Shown here piece by piece: positions 13,039-22,144 of a stretch of DNA of 64,000 nucleotides (positions are counted from its first letter, which is position 1; every line of letters begins with the position of its first letter). Both the position numbers and the translations under genes were made by a program. A model generated the notes under the pieces. It saw nothing but the letters and a program-made list of their open reading frames with translations, did no database searches and had not been told where the DNA came from. Source of the stretch: Nocardia beijingensis NBRC 16342 (GTDB taxonomy: Bacteria > Actinomycetota > Actinomycetes > Mycobacteriales > Mycobacteriaceae); contig NZ_BDBC01000010.1 of assembly GCF_001612785.1 (NCBI RefSeq), positions 310,001 to 374,000 on the forward strand, in the 5' to 3' direction.

Positions 13039-14631
13039 TCAGCGCCTGCGGCGGGCACGCCGCTGCGGCCGACGACGTTTGCCGCGAGACATCGGGCGTC
13101 CCGGCGGATCTGCCACCTCCGAGTCGACGACCGCGGTCCCCGGCGCGGGCGTCACAGTCCGGAAATCCGCTGCGCGACCAGCGCGATCGCCGCGCACAGC
13201 CGACGCGCGACGCGCCAACCCGTCGGACTCCGCCGACGCCCCGGCCACCGATTCAGGACCACCGGCGTGAAGCGCGTCTTCTACGCCGTCTCCACGCGGA
13301 GCCGCCCCGGAGGAGGCCACCACCGGCACCGCGCTGTCGGCGACCGGCGCGCCGGACACGTCGCTCAGCGCGTGATCGATTCGGGCTTGCCGCTCCGTGT
13401 CGTCCGCTCCGCCGGACTGGTCGGCGGGAATCTCCGATCGAACGGGAGTCCCCCGCCGCAGCGGCTCGGGGACGACGGCCCAGACGAGCGCGGCCACGGC
13501 CAGCAGCGCGCCGGTCACGCCGAGCGCCAGCCCATAGGACACCCGCTGGGCCAGGGCGCCCACGGCGACCGGCCCGATGACGGTGCCGAGGTCGGCGGCC
13601 ATCTGGAAGCCGGCCAGCACCGGGCCGCCGCGCGCCTTGGGGCCGATGATGTCGGCGACAGCCGCTTGCTGGGCGGGCGTGAACATGCCCGAGCCGAGCC
13701 CGGCCAGGAACGAGGTGGCGAGCAACCACGGCAACTCGGTTGCCAGGCCGAGCCCCGCGGTTCCCGCCGCGCACACCAGCGAGCCGACGATGACGAACGG
13801 TTTGCGCCCCCACCGGTCGGACAGTCGCCCGGAAGCGAACAGCACCGCCACGTTTCCCGCGGCGAACACCGTCAACGCGACACCGGCCATACCCGGCGCC
13901 TGGTGCAGCACCTCGACGACGAGCAGCGGCACCAACGCCATCCGGACGCCGAAGACGGCGGCTCCGTTGGCGAAGTTCGACAGCAGCACCGCCCGGTACT
14001 CCGGCCGCGCCAAGCCCTCCCGGAAGGACATCATGCGGACGCCGCCGACCGGTTCCGGCGCGGCCAGTTCCGAATGACGCAGGCTCAGGTGCACCACCAC
14101 GCTCACGGCGAGCAACGCGACGGCGTAGATGACGAACGGCCAGCGCAGCCCCAGTCCGGACAACCCGCCGCCGACCAGTGGCCCGCTCACCGAGCCGACC
14201 AGGAAGCTGGTCGACCACAACCCGGAGACCCGGCCGCGCTGCTCGGGCGGCGAGATCCGGATGACCAGCGCCAGCGACGACACGGTGAACATGGTCGATC
14301 CGATGCCGCCGAGCGACCGCAACAGCATGAGCTGCCAATAGCTCTGCGCCAACGCGCTGGCGCCGGTGGACACCGCGACGATCAGCAGGCCGCCGAGATA
14401 GACCGAGCGCTCCCCGAGCCGTTGCACCAGCCGCCCGCTGAGCGGCGCGAACAGCAACCGCATGAGAGCGAACGCGGACACGATCGCCGAAGCCGCCGCC
14501 ACGCCGACGCCGAAACCGCGCGCGAACTGTGGCAGCACCGGGGCGACCAGGCCGAAGCCGATGGCGATGACGAACGCGCCCCCGACCAGCACCCAGATCT
14601 CGGTGGGCAGGGGCTTGGATCTACCGGTCAC
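13039..14631 (-). CDS. MFS multidrug-type exporter with a long basic C-terminal tail
   Basis: 530 aa. The first 400 residues show the 12-helix major facilitator pattern, with the loop 2-3 motif GRLVQRLGER, a second copy GRLSDRWGRKPF, and the antiporter-type GSVSGPLVGGGL. About 130 C-terminal residues are hydrophilic and low complexity, and the protein ends in RGKRRRPQRRARRRR. Such a tail is unusual for the family and probably cytoplasmic. The GTG start overlaps the end of the phosphoglucomutase gene by 11 nt. The substrate is unknown. Confidence 0.85.
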   Translation of the reverse strand: MTGRSKPLPTEIWVLVGGAFVIAIGFGLVAPVLPQFARGFGVGVAAASAIVSAFALMRLLFAPLSGRLVQRLGERSVYLGGLLIVAVSTGASALAQSYWQLMLLRSLGGIGSTMFTVSSLALVIRISPPEQRGRVSGLWSTSFLVGSVSGPLVGGGLSGLGLRWPFVIYAVALLAVSVVVHLSLRHSELAAPEPVGGVRMMSFREGLARPEYRAVLLSNFANGAAVFGVRMALVPLLVVEVLHQAPGMAGVALTVFAAGNVAVLFASGRLSDRWGRKPFVIVGSLVCAAGTAGLGLATELPWLLATSFLAGLGSGMFTPAQQAAVADIIGPKARGGPVLAGFQMAADLGTVIGPVAVGALAQRVSYGLALGVTGALLAVAALVWAVVPEPLRRGTPVRSEIPADQSGGADDTERQARIDHALSDVSGAPVADSAVPVVASSGAAPRGDGVEDALHAGGPESVAGASAESDGLARRASAVRGDRAGRAADFRTVTPAPGTAVVDSEVADPPGRPMSRGKRRRPQRRARRRR

Positions 14632-16264
14632 CGGACAGCGCCTGCCCCACCAATTCCTCCGCGGCGGTCTGCACCTCGGCGAGGTGCTCCTGGCCGTGGA
14701 ACGACTCCGCGTAGATCTTGTACTTGTCCTCGGTGCCGGAGGGGCGAGCGGCGAACCACGCGTTCTCGGTGGTCACCTTGAGGCCGCCCAGCGGCGCGCC
14801 GTTGCCCCGCGCCCTGGTGAGCACGGCGGTCACCGGCTCCCCGGCGATCTCCTTCGTGGTGATCATGTCCGGAGTCAACTTCGCGAGCAGCTCTTTCTGT
14901 TCCGCGGTCGCGGACGCGTCGATCCGCGCGTAGGCGGGGCTGCCGTAGCGGCGTTCGAGTTCGACGTAGCGCGCCGACGGGCTCTGCCCGGTGACGGCCG
15001 CGATCTCACCGGCGAGCAGGGCGAGCAGGATGCCGTCCTTGTCGGTGGTCCAGACCGTGCCGTCCATCCGCAGGAACGACGCGCCCGCGCTCTCCTCGCC
15101 GCCGAAGGCGAGGCTGCCGCTGAACAATCCGGGCACGAAGAACTTGAATCCCACCGGCACCTCGTGCACGTCGCGACCGAGCACGGAGACCACCCGGTCG
15201 ATCATCGACGACGTCACCGCGGTCTTGCCGATCTTGGTCAGCGCGTCCCAGCCCATCCGGTTGGCGACCAGGTATTCGATGGCCACCGCGAGGAAGTGGT
15301 TCGGATTCATCAACCCGCCGTCGGGCGTGACGATGCCGTGCCGGTCGGCGTCGGCGTCGTTGCCGGTGGAGATGTCGTAGTCGTCCTTGATCGCGATCAG
15401 CGAGGCCATCGCGTAGCGGGAGGACGGGTCCATCCGGATCTTGCCGTCGCTGTCGAGCGTCATGAAGCGCCAGGTGGGGTCCACGAAGGGATTGACCACC
15501 TCGAGTTCGAGGTCGTAGCGCTGGCCGATCTCCTCCCAGTAGTCGACGCTGGCGCCGCCCATCGGGTCGGCGCCGAGCCGGATGCCTGCGCCGCGGATCG
15601 CGTCCAGGTTCAGCACGTTGGGCAGGTCGTCGATGTAGTGGCCGAGGTAGTCGTAACGTTCGACGCCGGTGGCCAGCGCGCGCTCCAGCGTGGTGCGCTT
15701 GACGCCGGTGAGCCCACCACGCAGCAGTTCGTTCGCGCGGGCGGCGATGGCGTCGGTGGCGGTGTTGTCGGCCGGACCGCCGTGCGGGGGGTTGTATTTG
15801 AAGCCACCGTCGCGCGGCGGGTTGTGCGACGGGGTGACCACGATGCCGTCGGCCTGGTGCTTGGCTCCGCCCCGATTGTGGCGCAGCACAGCGTGGCTGA
15901 GCGCGGGCGTGGGGGTGTAGCGGTCGCGCGCATCGATCACCGCCGTGACATCGTTGGCGGCGAGCACCTCGAGGGCGGTGGTCCAAGCGGGCTCCGACAG
16001 CGCGTGCGTGTCCCTGGCCAGATAGACCGGCCCGGTGATGCCCCTGGTGGCGCGGTACTCCACGATCGCCTGGGTGATCGCGAGGATGTGCGCCTCGTTG
16101 AAGGCGCCGTCCAGGCTGGAGCCGCGATGCCCCGACGTTCCGAACGTCACCCGCTGAGCCGGATCCTCCGCGTCGGGCACACGGCTGTAGTACGCCGTCA
16201 CCAGATGCGCGATGTCTTCCAGATCGGTGGGACGTGCGGGACGCCCGGCTCGATCGTGGGCCAT
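14621..16264 (-). CDS. pgm: Phosphoglucomutase (alpha-D-glucose phosphate-specific)
   Basis: Interconverts glucose 1-phosphate and glucose 6-phosphate, feeding glycogen, trehalose and cell-wall sugar nucleotides. 547 aa, the expected length. [10 protein letters not shown] lies at 41-50, the phosphoserine motif TPSHNPP has S146, the metal-binding loop DADADRHG is near residue 303, and FGGEESAG forms the sugar-recognition loop. The ATG at 16264 is preceded by GGAAGGGAG. An in-frame ATG further upstream would give a 19-residue extension without support. Cytosolic. Confidence 0.95.
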   Translation of the reverse strand: MAHDRAGRPARPTDLEDIAHLVTAYYSRVPDAEDPAQRVTFGTSGHRGSSLDGAFNEAHILAITQAIVEYRATRGITGPVYLARDTHALSEPAWTTALEVLAANDVTAVIDARDRYTPTPALSHAVLRHNRGGAKHQADGIVVTPSHNPPRDGGFKYNPPHGGPADNTATDAIAARANELLRGGLTGVKRTTLERALATGVERYDYLGHYIDDLPNVLNLDAIRGAGIRLGADPMGGASVDYWEEIGQRYDLELEVVNPFVDPTWRFMTLDSDGKIRMDPSSRYAMASLIAIKDDYDISTGNDADADRHGIVTPDGGLMNPNHFLAVAIEYLVANRMGWDALTKIGKTAVTSSMIDRVVSVLGRDVHEVPVGFKFFVPGLFSGSLAFGGEESAGASFLRMDGTVWTTDKDGILLALLAGEIAAVTGQSPSARYVELERRYGSPAYARIDASATAEQKELLAKLTPDMITTKEIAGEPVTAVLTRARGNGAPLGGLKVTTENAWFAARPSGTEDKYKIYAESFHGQEHLAEVQTAAEELVGQALSGDR

Positions 16265-16311
16265 GCTCGGGTCTCCCTTCCGTATCGGCTGTGCCCGGCT
16301 CGTCATCAGGA

Positions 16312-16593
16312 TCATGTCCACGACCGCCCGGTCACCGCCGACCCGGCGGCCACGTTCACCTCGGCCGCCAGCCGGAACGCCTCGCCGCCGTACCTGCTGA
16401 ACGTGATCGGCGCGGTGCGGAAGCCCGCTTCCGTGTCGGCGGGCGATCGATCGCCCGCCGACGCGCCGCCCTGATCGCCGAGCCGCGCCGAACCGACAAT
16501 GCTAACGGCCACCGCGCGCGACGGCACCGGCGAGGCGAAAACCGCTGGTGCCGCGAGCGCTATGGCGCCGGGCTCGCCACGGGGTCTGGTCAT
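16312..16593 (-). CDS. Hypothetical protein, 93 aa
   Basis: Frame overlapping the DUF190 gene by 4 nt (ATGA) and ending 48 nt before pgm. There is a weakly hydrophobic N-terminal third (IALAAPAVFAS) but no recognisable domain or clear membrane helix. The coupling to the upstream gene is the only support. It may be spurious. Confidence 0.35.
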   Translation of the reverse strand: MTRPRGEPGAIALAAPAVFASPVPSRAVAVSIVGSARLGDQGGASAGDRSPADTEAGFRTAPITFSRYGGEAFRLAAEVNVAAGSAVTGRSWT

Positions 16594-16952
16594 CGCTCAC
16601 CTTCCTGCCACTGGTCCACCGGCGTCAAAGTGACGTTGACCGAGGTGAACAGTTCGGCGTTCCGCTCCACGAAGGCGCGCAGGCGTTCCGGCTCGTCGAC
16701 CAGCATCAGCATCAGCGGAAGGTGGTCGGCGATATCGAGCATGCGGGTGGTGTGCACATGCGAGGACGCGCCGTATCCCTCGATGCCGCGCCACACGCTG
16801 GCACCCGCCAGGCCACCGTCCCTGGCCCGGCGCACGATCTCGTGATACAGGGGCGTGTGCCGCCATTTGTCGTCCTCGTCGAGCAGCACGGTGAGCCGTG
16901 CCGCGGGGCGCCACCGTCCCGCCGTGGCGGCGCCCGCTTGCGAACCACTCAT
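16590..16952 (-). CDS. DUF190 family protein
   Basis: 120 aa. The core LTVLLDEDDKWRHTPLYHEI, then GLAGASVWRGIEGYGAS and LPLMLMLVDEPERL, is the PII-like fold typical of DUF190. The family is normally encoded next to CrcB (Fluc) fluoride channels, for which it may be a regulator. No CrcB-like membrane protein is found on either side here. It sits upstream of pgm on the same strand, with a dubious 93-aa frame in between. The family call is secure; the role is not established. Confidence 0.88.
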   Translation of the reverse strand: MSGSQAGAATAGRWRPAARLTVLLDEDDKWRHTPLYHEIVRRARDGGLAGASVWRGIEGYGASSHVHTTRMLDIADHLPLMLMLVDEPERLRAFVERNAELFTSVNVTLTPVDQWQEGER

Positions 16953-17532
16953 GCCTGCCCCCTTCCGTCGTGCCGTTCCCGTCGATCGCCGAGCCGAACC
17001 AGGTACTCACCGTGCCATGCCCGCGCCGGGCTGCGACGCCCCGGCCACGCCACCGCCACCCCCGAGGCGGACGAGCGCGGCGGGAAATGCCGCGCCCGGT
17101 CCGAGGAGTCTACGAACCTCGCGGGTGGGGTGGAAAAGGTGGTGCGACCGCCGGGTGCGCCGGTACAGGGGAGGGTGCACAGCAGCCTCTTGGCTACCCA
17201 CACCGAAGCGGTCGGAATCATCGGGATCCCGATCGCGAAGCATCCCAGGACATTTACCGCGTGAGCCGGACGGCGGACCGCGGGCCATCACGGCCCGCCA
17301 CATCTACTTACCTCGTATTTTGCACCAAAGATGGTGATTCGGGAGTGCTTTGCCGTGTGCGGAGGACGAACCGAGCGTGTCGTGCACGATACTCGGCGCC
17401 ACGAACCGCGATCCGGATCCGCACCGCGGAATGATTCGTTCCCACTCGGGCCGGATCGCTCGGGTCAACCGATCGGCAATCAGACAGCACAGCGCGGCTG
17501 CTCGCGCGGGCGCGTTGCTCGGCGAACGACGA
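16953..17532. other. Intergenic stretch without a recognised gene
   Basis: About 580 nt between the DUF190 gene and the terminator hairpin of the DHA2 exporter. No frame here has hydrophobic helices or domain motifs, so a missing crcB is not hidden in it. Confidence 0.5.
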
Positions 17533-17571
17533 CGGCCGCCGCCCCGCGACGGAATCGCGGGACGGCGGCCG
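17533..17571 (-). terminator. Terminator-like hairpin after the DHA2 exporter gene
   Basis: A 17-bp G/C-rich stem (one G-T pair) with a 5-nt loop, 38 nt past the exporter stop codon. No clear T-run, as is common in high-GC actinobacteria. Confidence 0.65.
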
Positions 17572-17608
17572 CTGCGCCGGAAACCCGGTCGGCGCTACCG
17601 CACTCGGG

Positions 17609-19108
17609 TCAGTGGGCGAGCACCGGCTCTCCCTCTGCGGGCGCGGGCGCCGTGCTCGGCATGAGCACCGCGGTGAGGACGCCGCCCGCCACGAAGATCG
17701 CCGTGGCCCACCAGAAACTGGTGGTGTAGCTCTCGATCGCGGACTGGGCGATGGTGAGCGGGTCCGGCGTGCGGGTGGACAGGTAGTCGGTGGCCGCGGA
17801 CGCCGCGATGGTGCTCAGCAGCGCCGTGCCGATCGATCCGCCGACCTGCTGGCTGGTGTTGATCATGGCCGATGCCACGCCGGCGTCCTCGTGCTGCACG
17901 CCCGAGGTGGCGCCCTGGAAGGCGGTCGACATCGCGCCGCCGAGGCCGAGACCGAGCAGGATCAGGGCGGGCAGGATGTGGGTGGCGTAGCCGGTGTCCA
18001 AACCGATCCTGGTCAGCCAGGCCATGCCCGCCGCAGCGATCAGGAAGCCGCCGCTGACCACGACCTTCGGGCCGAGTTTCGGCAACAGCAGCGACGGGAC
18101 GGTGGTCGAGGAAGCCACCATGCCCGCGACCATCGGCAGGAACGCCACTCCGGTCATGATCGGCGAGTAACCCAGGGTCAGCTGCATGTAGTAGGTGAGG
18201 AACAGGAAGATCGCGAACATCCCGATGCCCATGACGAAGACCGTCAGGTAGGAGGCGCCGCGCATCCGGTCGAGCACGATGCGCACCGGGAGCAGCGGGT
18301 GCGCGACCCTGGTCTCCAGCCAGGCGAACACCGCGATCAACGCCGCGCCGCCGAGCAGGAACGCGAGGGTGACGCCGTCGGCCCACCCGTCCGATTCCGC
18401 GTGCGAGAACCCGTAGACGATGCCGAACAGGCCCGCGGTCACCACGATCGTGCCCGGGATGTCGAGCTTCGGCCGCTCGGTGCTCGCGTGCTTGGCCAGC
18501 AACAGCACGGCGCCCACCAGGGCGACGGCGGCGAAGGCGAGGTTGACGAACATCACCCAGCGCCACGAGGCCCATTCGGTCAACGCGCCGCCGAGCAGCA
18601 GCCCGATCGCGCCGCCGGTGCCCGCGACGGCGCCGAAGATGCCGAACGCCTTGGCCCGTTCGGACGGTTCGGTGAAGGTCACGGTGAGCAGGGAGAGCGC
18701 GGCGGGCGCCAGCAGCGCGCCGAAGACGCCTTGTCCGACGCGAGCCGCGACGAGCATCTCGAAGCTGGTGGCCGCGCCACCGACGGCGGAGGCGACCGCG
18801 AAGCCGACCAAACCGACGATGAAGGTGTTGCGCCTGCCGAACAGGTCGCTGAGGCGTCCGCCGAGCAGCAGCAGGCTGCCGAACGCCAGGGCGTAGCCGG
18901 TCACCACCCAGGAGCGGTCGGCGTCGCTGAAGCCGAGGTCCTGCTGGGCGGCGGGCAGTGCGATGTTCACCACGGTCGCGTCCAGCACGACCATGAGCTG
19001 GGCGACGCCGAGGACGGCGAGCACCCACCAGCGCAGGGCGTGCGAGCCGCGCCGCCCACTTCCCGTTCGCTCCGGGGCAGGCGCCCCGCGGTCGATCGCG
19101 GTAGTCAT
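17609..19108 (-). CDS. DHA2-family (EmrB/QacA-type) MFS drug exporter
   Basis: 499 aa with about 14 hydrophobic segments. Motifs are LDATVVNIALP in helix 1 (the DHA2 motif D1), GGRLSDLFGRRN in loop 2-3, and GAVAGTGGAIGLLLGGAL (motif C). The family exports drugs or amphiphiles by proton antiport through the inner membrane. It is divergently paired with a TetR gene across a 117-nt gap containing repeated CGGAG/CTCCG elements, the usual layout for a repressor that controls an exporter and itself. Confidence 0.92.
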   Translation of the reverse strand: MTTAIDRGAPAPERTGSGRRGSHALRWWVLAVLGVAQLMVVLDATVVNIALPAAQQDLGFSDADRSWVVTGYALAFGSLLLLGGRLSDLFGRRNTFIVGLVGFAVASAVGGAATSFEMLVAARVGQGVFGALLAPAALSLLTVTFTEPSERAKAFGIFGAVAGTGGAIGLLLGGALTEWASWRWVMFVNLAFAAVALVGAVLLLAKHASTERPKLDIPGTIVVTAGLFGIVYGFSHAESDGWADGVTLAFLLGGAALIAVFAWLETRVAHPLLPVRIVLDRMRGASYLTVFVMGIGMFAIFLFLTYYMQLTLGYSPIMTGVAFLPMVAGMVASSTTVPSLLLPKLGPKVVVSGGFLIAAAGMAWLTRIGLDTGYATHILPALILLGLGLGGAMSTAFQGATSGVQHEDAGVASAMINTSQQVGGSIGTALLSTIAASAATDYLSTRTPDPLTIAQSAIESYTTSFWWATAIFVAGGVLTAVLMPSTAPAPAEGEPVLAH

Positions 19109-19135
19109 GTGTACCCTTTGTCTCGAGCATTGATC

Positions 19136-19200
19136 CGGAGGATTCTCCTCCGCTTACTCGGAGAAGCTATCACGATAACGGAGATAACGCCTCCGGTTAA
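19136..19200. promoter_or_regulatory. Candidate TetR operators in the divergent promoter region
   Basis: CGGAGGATTCTCCTCCG (19136-19152) has perfect 7-bp arms. Further CGGAG/CTCCG half-sites follow at about 19159, 19180 and 19191, the last two forming an imperfect inverted repeat around ATAACGGAGATAACGCCTCC. They sit between the exporter and regulator starts. Confidence 0.5.
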
Positions 19201-19225
19201 TCCGCGATGTTGATAGAATGCAGGT

Positions 19226-19906
19226 GTGAATCACGCCACGGTCGTCTCTCCACCCCGGCGCCTGCGGGCCGATGCCGCGCGCAATCAGCAGCGGATCATC
19301 GCCGCGGCGCGGGAACTGTTCGCCGACCACGGACTCGAGATCACTCTCGACGACGTGGCCGAGCGCGCCGGTGTGGGTGTCGGCACGGTGTACCGCCGCT
19401 TCGCGAACAAGAAGGAACTGATCGTCGAGGTCTTCGACCAGAACCTGAACGATTTCGCCGACGCGGCCGACGCCGCCTACCGGCATCCCGATCCCTGGTT
19501 CGGACTCGTCGAGTTCTTCGAATACGCGTGTCGACACATGGCTACGAACCGCGGATTCAGTGAGGTCATGCTGGAACTCGAAGACGACGAGACCGATCGA
19601 TTCGCGGTCGTGCGCGATCGCATCAAGCCGAAGGTGCACGCCATCTGCGCCCGCGCCCGCGACGCGGGCGTGCTCGCCGACGGCATCGAGCCCTCGGACT
19701 TCTTCGCCCTCGTGCACATGGTCGACGGACTCGCCGAGTTCGCCAAGCCGGTGAATCCCGATGTCTGGCAGCGGTATATGGCGATCATGCTGAACGGCTT
19801 GCGCGGCGACAACACGCCGCGCAGGCATCTCGACGTCCCCCCGCTGACCGACGACGAGGTCGAGCAGGCCAAGCAACAGCTGACCTGTAGCTGGCGCAAG
19901 CGGTAG
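19226..19906 (+). CDS. TetR-family transcriptional regulator
   Basis: 226 aa with a GTG start. The N-terminal helix-turn-helix spans about residues 20-67 (ITLDDVAERAGVGVGTVYRR, FANKKEL). The C-terminal ligand domain is hydrophobic and unassigned. Because it is transcribed away from a DHA2 exporter with palindromes in between, it most likely represses that exporter and responds to its substrate. Confidence 0.9.
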   Translation: MNHATVVSPPRRLRADAARNQQRIIAAARELFADHGLEITLDDVAERAGVGVGTVYRRFANKKELIVEVFDQNLNDFADAADAAYRHPDPWFGLVEFFEYACRHMATNRGFSEVMLELEDDETDRFAVVRDRIKPKVHAICARARDAGVLADGIEPSDFFALVHMVDGLAEFAKPVNPDVWQRYMAIMLNGLRGDNTPRRHLDVPPLTDDEVEQAKQQLTCSWRKR

Positions 19907-19960
19907 CGAAATCGAACCGTAAGTAGCGCACGTCACGTTCACTCCCGTAAAGTTGGTCAC

Positions 19961-21259
19961 ATGACCAACTCGTGGGTGAACTGGGCGGGCGATCAACACT
20001 GTGCGCCCGCGCTACTCGCCACCCCGCGCTCCGTCGGCGAACTGGCCGGCCTGCTCGCCGACGCCGAAGCCGACGACCGGCCCGTGCGCGTCGCCGGCGC
20101 GGGCCATTCGTTCACCGACGCCGTCCTGACCGACGGCACGCTGCTGAGCCTGGCGAAGCTGAACCGCGTGCTCGACGTCGACCGGGCCGAGGGCCTGGTC
20201 CGGATAGAGGCGGGTATCAGCCTGAACGCCGCAAGCACCGCCCTGCACGAGCACGGTCTCGCCTTCCCGAACCTGGGCGACATCGATGTGCAGACCGTCG
20301 CAGGCGCCATCGCCACGGCCACCCACGGCACCGGCGCGACCTTGCAGAACCTCTCCGCCGCGGTGCATTCGGTGGAACTGATGCAAGCCGACGGGACCCT
20401 GGTGGAACTGAACGAGCGGACCGATCCCGACGGTTGGCGGGCCGCGCGGGTCGGCATCGGCGCGCTGGGCGTCGTCACCGCCGTGACGCTGCGGATGGTG
20501 CCGTCCTTCGTGCTGGAGGGCATCGAGCGTCCGGTCCCGGTGGAGGACGTGCTCGCCGATCTGGATTCGTTCGTCGACGGCAACGAGCATTTCGAGTTCT
20601 ACATGTTCGCGCACAGCCCGCTGGCCATGACCAAACGCAACAACCGCGTGGCCCTGCCCGAACAACCCCGCCCGAAGGCGGTGGACTGGTTCACCGACAT
20701 CCTGTTGTCCAACCACTTGTTCGACGTGCTGTGCGGACTCAGCCGCAGGCAGCCGCGCCTGCTCCCGTGGATTCAGCGCGGCGCCGCCTACGCGGGCAGC
20801 TACCGGCGTCAGGTGGACCGCTCCTACCGCGTGTTCGCCTCGCCGCGCCTGATCCGCTTCACCGAGATGGAGTACGCGATCCCGCGCGAGCATTCCGTGG
20901 CCGCGATTCGCGAGATCAAGGAGCTGTCCACTCGTTTCGACACCCCGATGCCCATCGAGGTGCGCTGGGTCGCGCCCGACGACGCGTTCCTCTCCCCCGC
21001 CAGCGGCCGCGACACCTGCTACATCGCGGTGCACCAGTACCGCGGCATGGCCTTCGAGCCGTATTTCCGCGCCTGCGAAGCGGTTTTCGACCGCTACGAC
21101 GGCCGACCGCACTGGGGCAAACGCCACTTCCAGACCGCCGCGACCCTGCGTGGCCGCTACCCCGACTGGGAGCGGTTCGCCGAGGTGCGCCGCCGCTTCG
21201 ACCCGAAAGGGCGTTTCGCCAATTCCTACCTCGACCGGGTGCTCGGCCCGGTCGGCTGA
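19961..21259 (+). CDS. D-arabinono-1,4-lactone oxidase-like FAD enzyme
   Basis: 432 aa, vanillyl-alcohol-oxidase superfamily. The FAD-linking histidine motif is GAGHSF (H49), followed by GISLNAASTALHEHG and the FAD-binding core ATATHGTG. The ALO-type C-terminus contains HWGK near residue 385 and ends FDPKGRFANSYLDRVLG. The family oxidises aldonolactones to ascorbate-type products. In actinobacteria the physiological role is unclear. It lies 54 nt after the TetR gene on the same strand and may be cotranscribed with it. Confidence 0.9.
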   Translation: MTNSWVNWAGDQHCAPALLATPRSVGELAGLLADAEADDRPVRVAGAGHSFTDAVLTDGTLLSLAKLNRVLDVDRAEGLVRIEAGISLNAASTALHEHGLAFPNLGDIDVQTVAGAIATATHGTGATLQNLSAAVHSVELMQADGTLVELNERTDPDGWRAARVGIGALGVVTAVTLRMVPSFVLEGIERPVPVEDVLADLDSFVDGNEHFEFYMFAHSPLAMTKRNNRVALPEQPRPKAVDWFTDILLSNHLFDVLCGLSRRQPRLLPWIQRGAAYAGSYRRQVDRSYRVFASPRLIRFTEMEYAIPREHSVAAIREIKELSTRFDTPMPIEVRWVAPDDAFLSPASGRDTCYIAVHQYRGMAFEPYFRACEAVFDRYDGRPHWGKRHFQTAATLRGRYPDWERFAEVRRRFDPKGRFANSYLDRVLGPVG

Positions 21260-21278
21260 ACCCGGACCGCCGGGGAAT

Positions 21279-22034
21279 TCACCCCGGTCGTTGGGCGAGC
21301 AGTTCCGCGACCAGGCGGGGCACGGCCGTGCCGATGGGTTCGCGGATGATCTCGGTGGCCATGGCGTCGTACGGCGTGGGCTCGGCGTTCACGATCACCA
21401 GGTCCGCGCCGGCGCGCACGGCGATGGAGCACATCGACGCCGCGGGCTCGACCTGCAACGACGTTCCGATGGCCAGGAAGATGTCGCTCGTCTCCGCGGT
21501 GAGCGCGGCCTTGGTCATGGTGCGGCGGTCCATCTGCTGACCGAACATCACGGTGGCGGCCTTGAGGATGCCACCGCAGTCCGGACACGGCGGGTCGGGC
21601 TCGCCCGCCGCCACTCGCTCCAAGGTGGCCGACATCGAGGTCTGGTAGTCGCATTCGACGCAGACCACCTCGAACATGTTGCCGTGGATCTCGATCACCC
21701 GATCCGGCGACGACCCCGCCCGCTGATGGAGGCGATCGATGTTCTGGGTGATGATGGTGACCGTCCGCCCGGCCCGCTCCAAGTCGGCGAGCGCGCGGTG
21801 CGCCGCGTTCGGGACGGCCTGCCAGGCCGGATTGTCGCGGCGCGCGAGCCAGGCGCGTTGCCGCAGGGCGGGGTCGGCCACATAGTTCTGATAGGTCGAC
21901 AGCAATTCGGCGATGGGGTCCTCGGTCCACACCCCGCGCGGGCCGCGGAAGTCGGGAATGCCGGAATCGGTGGAGATGCCCGCGCCGGTGAGCACACCTA
22001 TCCGGCCGGTACGACTGCGCCAGTCGGTCGTCAT
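21279..22034 (-). CDS. Sir2-family NAD-dependent protein deacylase
   Basis: 251 aa. NAD-binding GAGIS (18-22) and GIPDFRG, TQNIDRLHQ, and catalytic H117 in IEIHGNMFE are all present. A complete zinc tetrad C125-x2-C128 and C150-x2-C153 is also present. It removes acyl groups from lysines using NAD in the cytosol. The ATG at 22034 is preferred over a start 9 codons upstream that has no ribosome binding site. It is convergent with the lactone oxidase and divergent from the MpaB-like gene. Confidence 0.93.
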   Translation of the reverse strand: MTTDWRSRTGRIGVLTGAGISTDSGIPDFRGPRGVWTEDPIAELLSTYQNYVADPALRQRAWLARRDNPAWQAVPNAAHRALADLERAGRTVTIITQNIDRLHQRAGSSPDRVIEIHGNMFEVVCVECDYQTSMSATLERVAAGEPDPPCPDCGGILKAATVMFGQQMDRRTMTKAALTAETSDIFLAIGTSLQVEPAASMCSIAVRAGADLVIVNAEPTPYDAMATEIIREPIGTAVPRLVAELLAQRPG

Positions 22035-22144
22035 GTCTGCACAGCCTAGGGGCAGCGACAAGATCGCCTGCCACGGATAGACGATGAGAGATTGTTAGGG
22101 TTATCATCTCATTGTATGAATCAGGCCGATCAAGGGAGATCACG

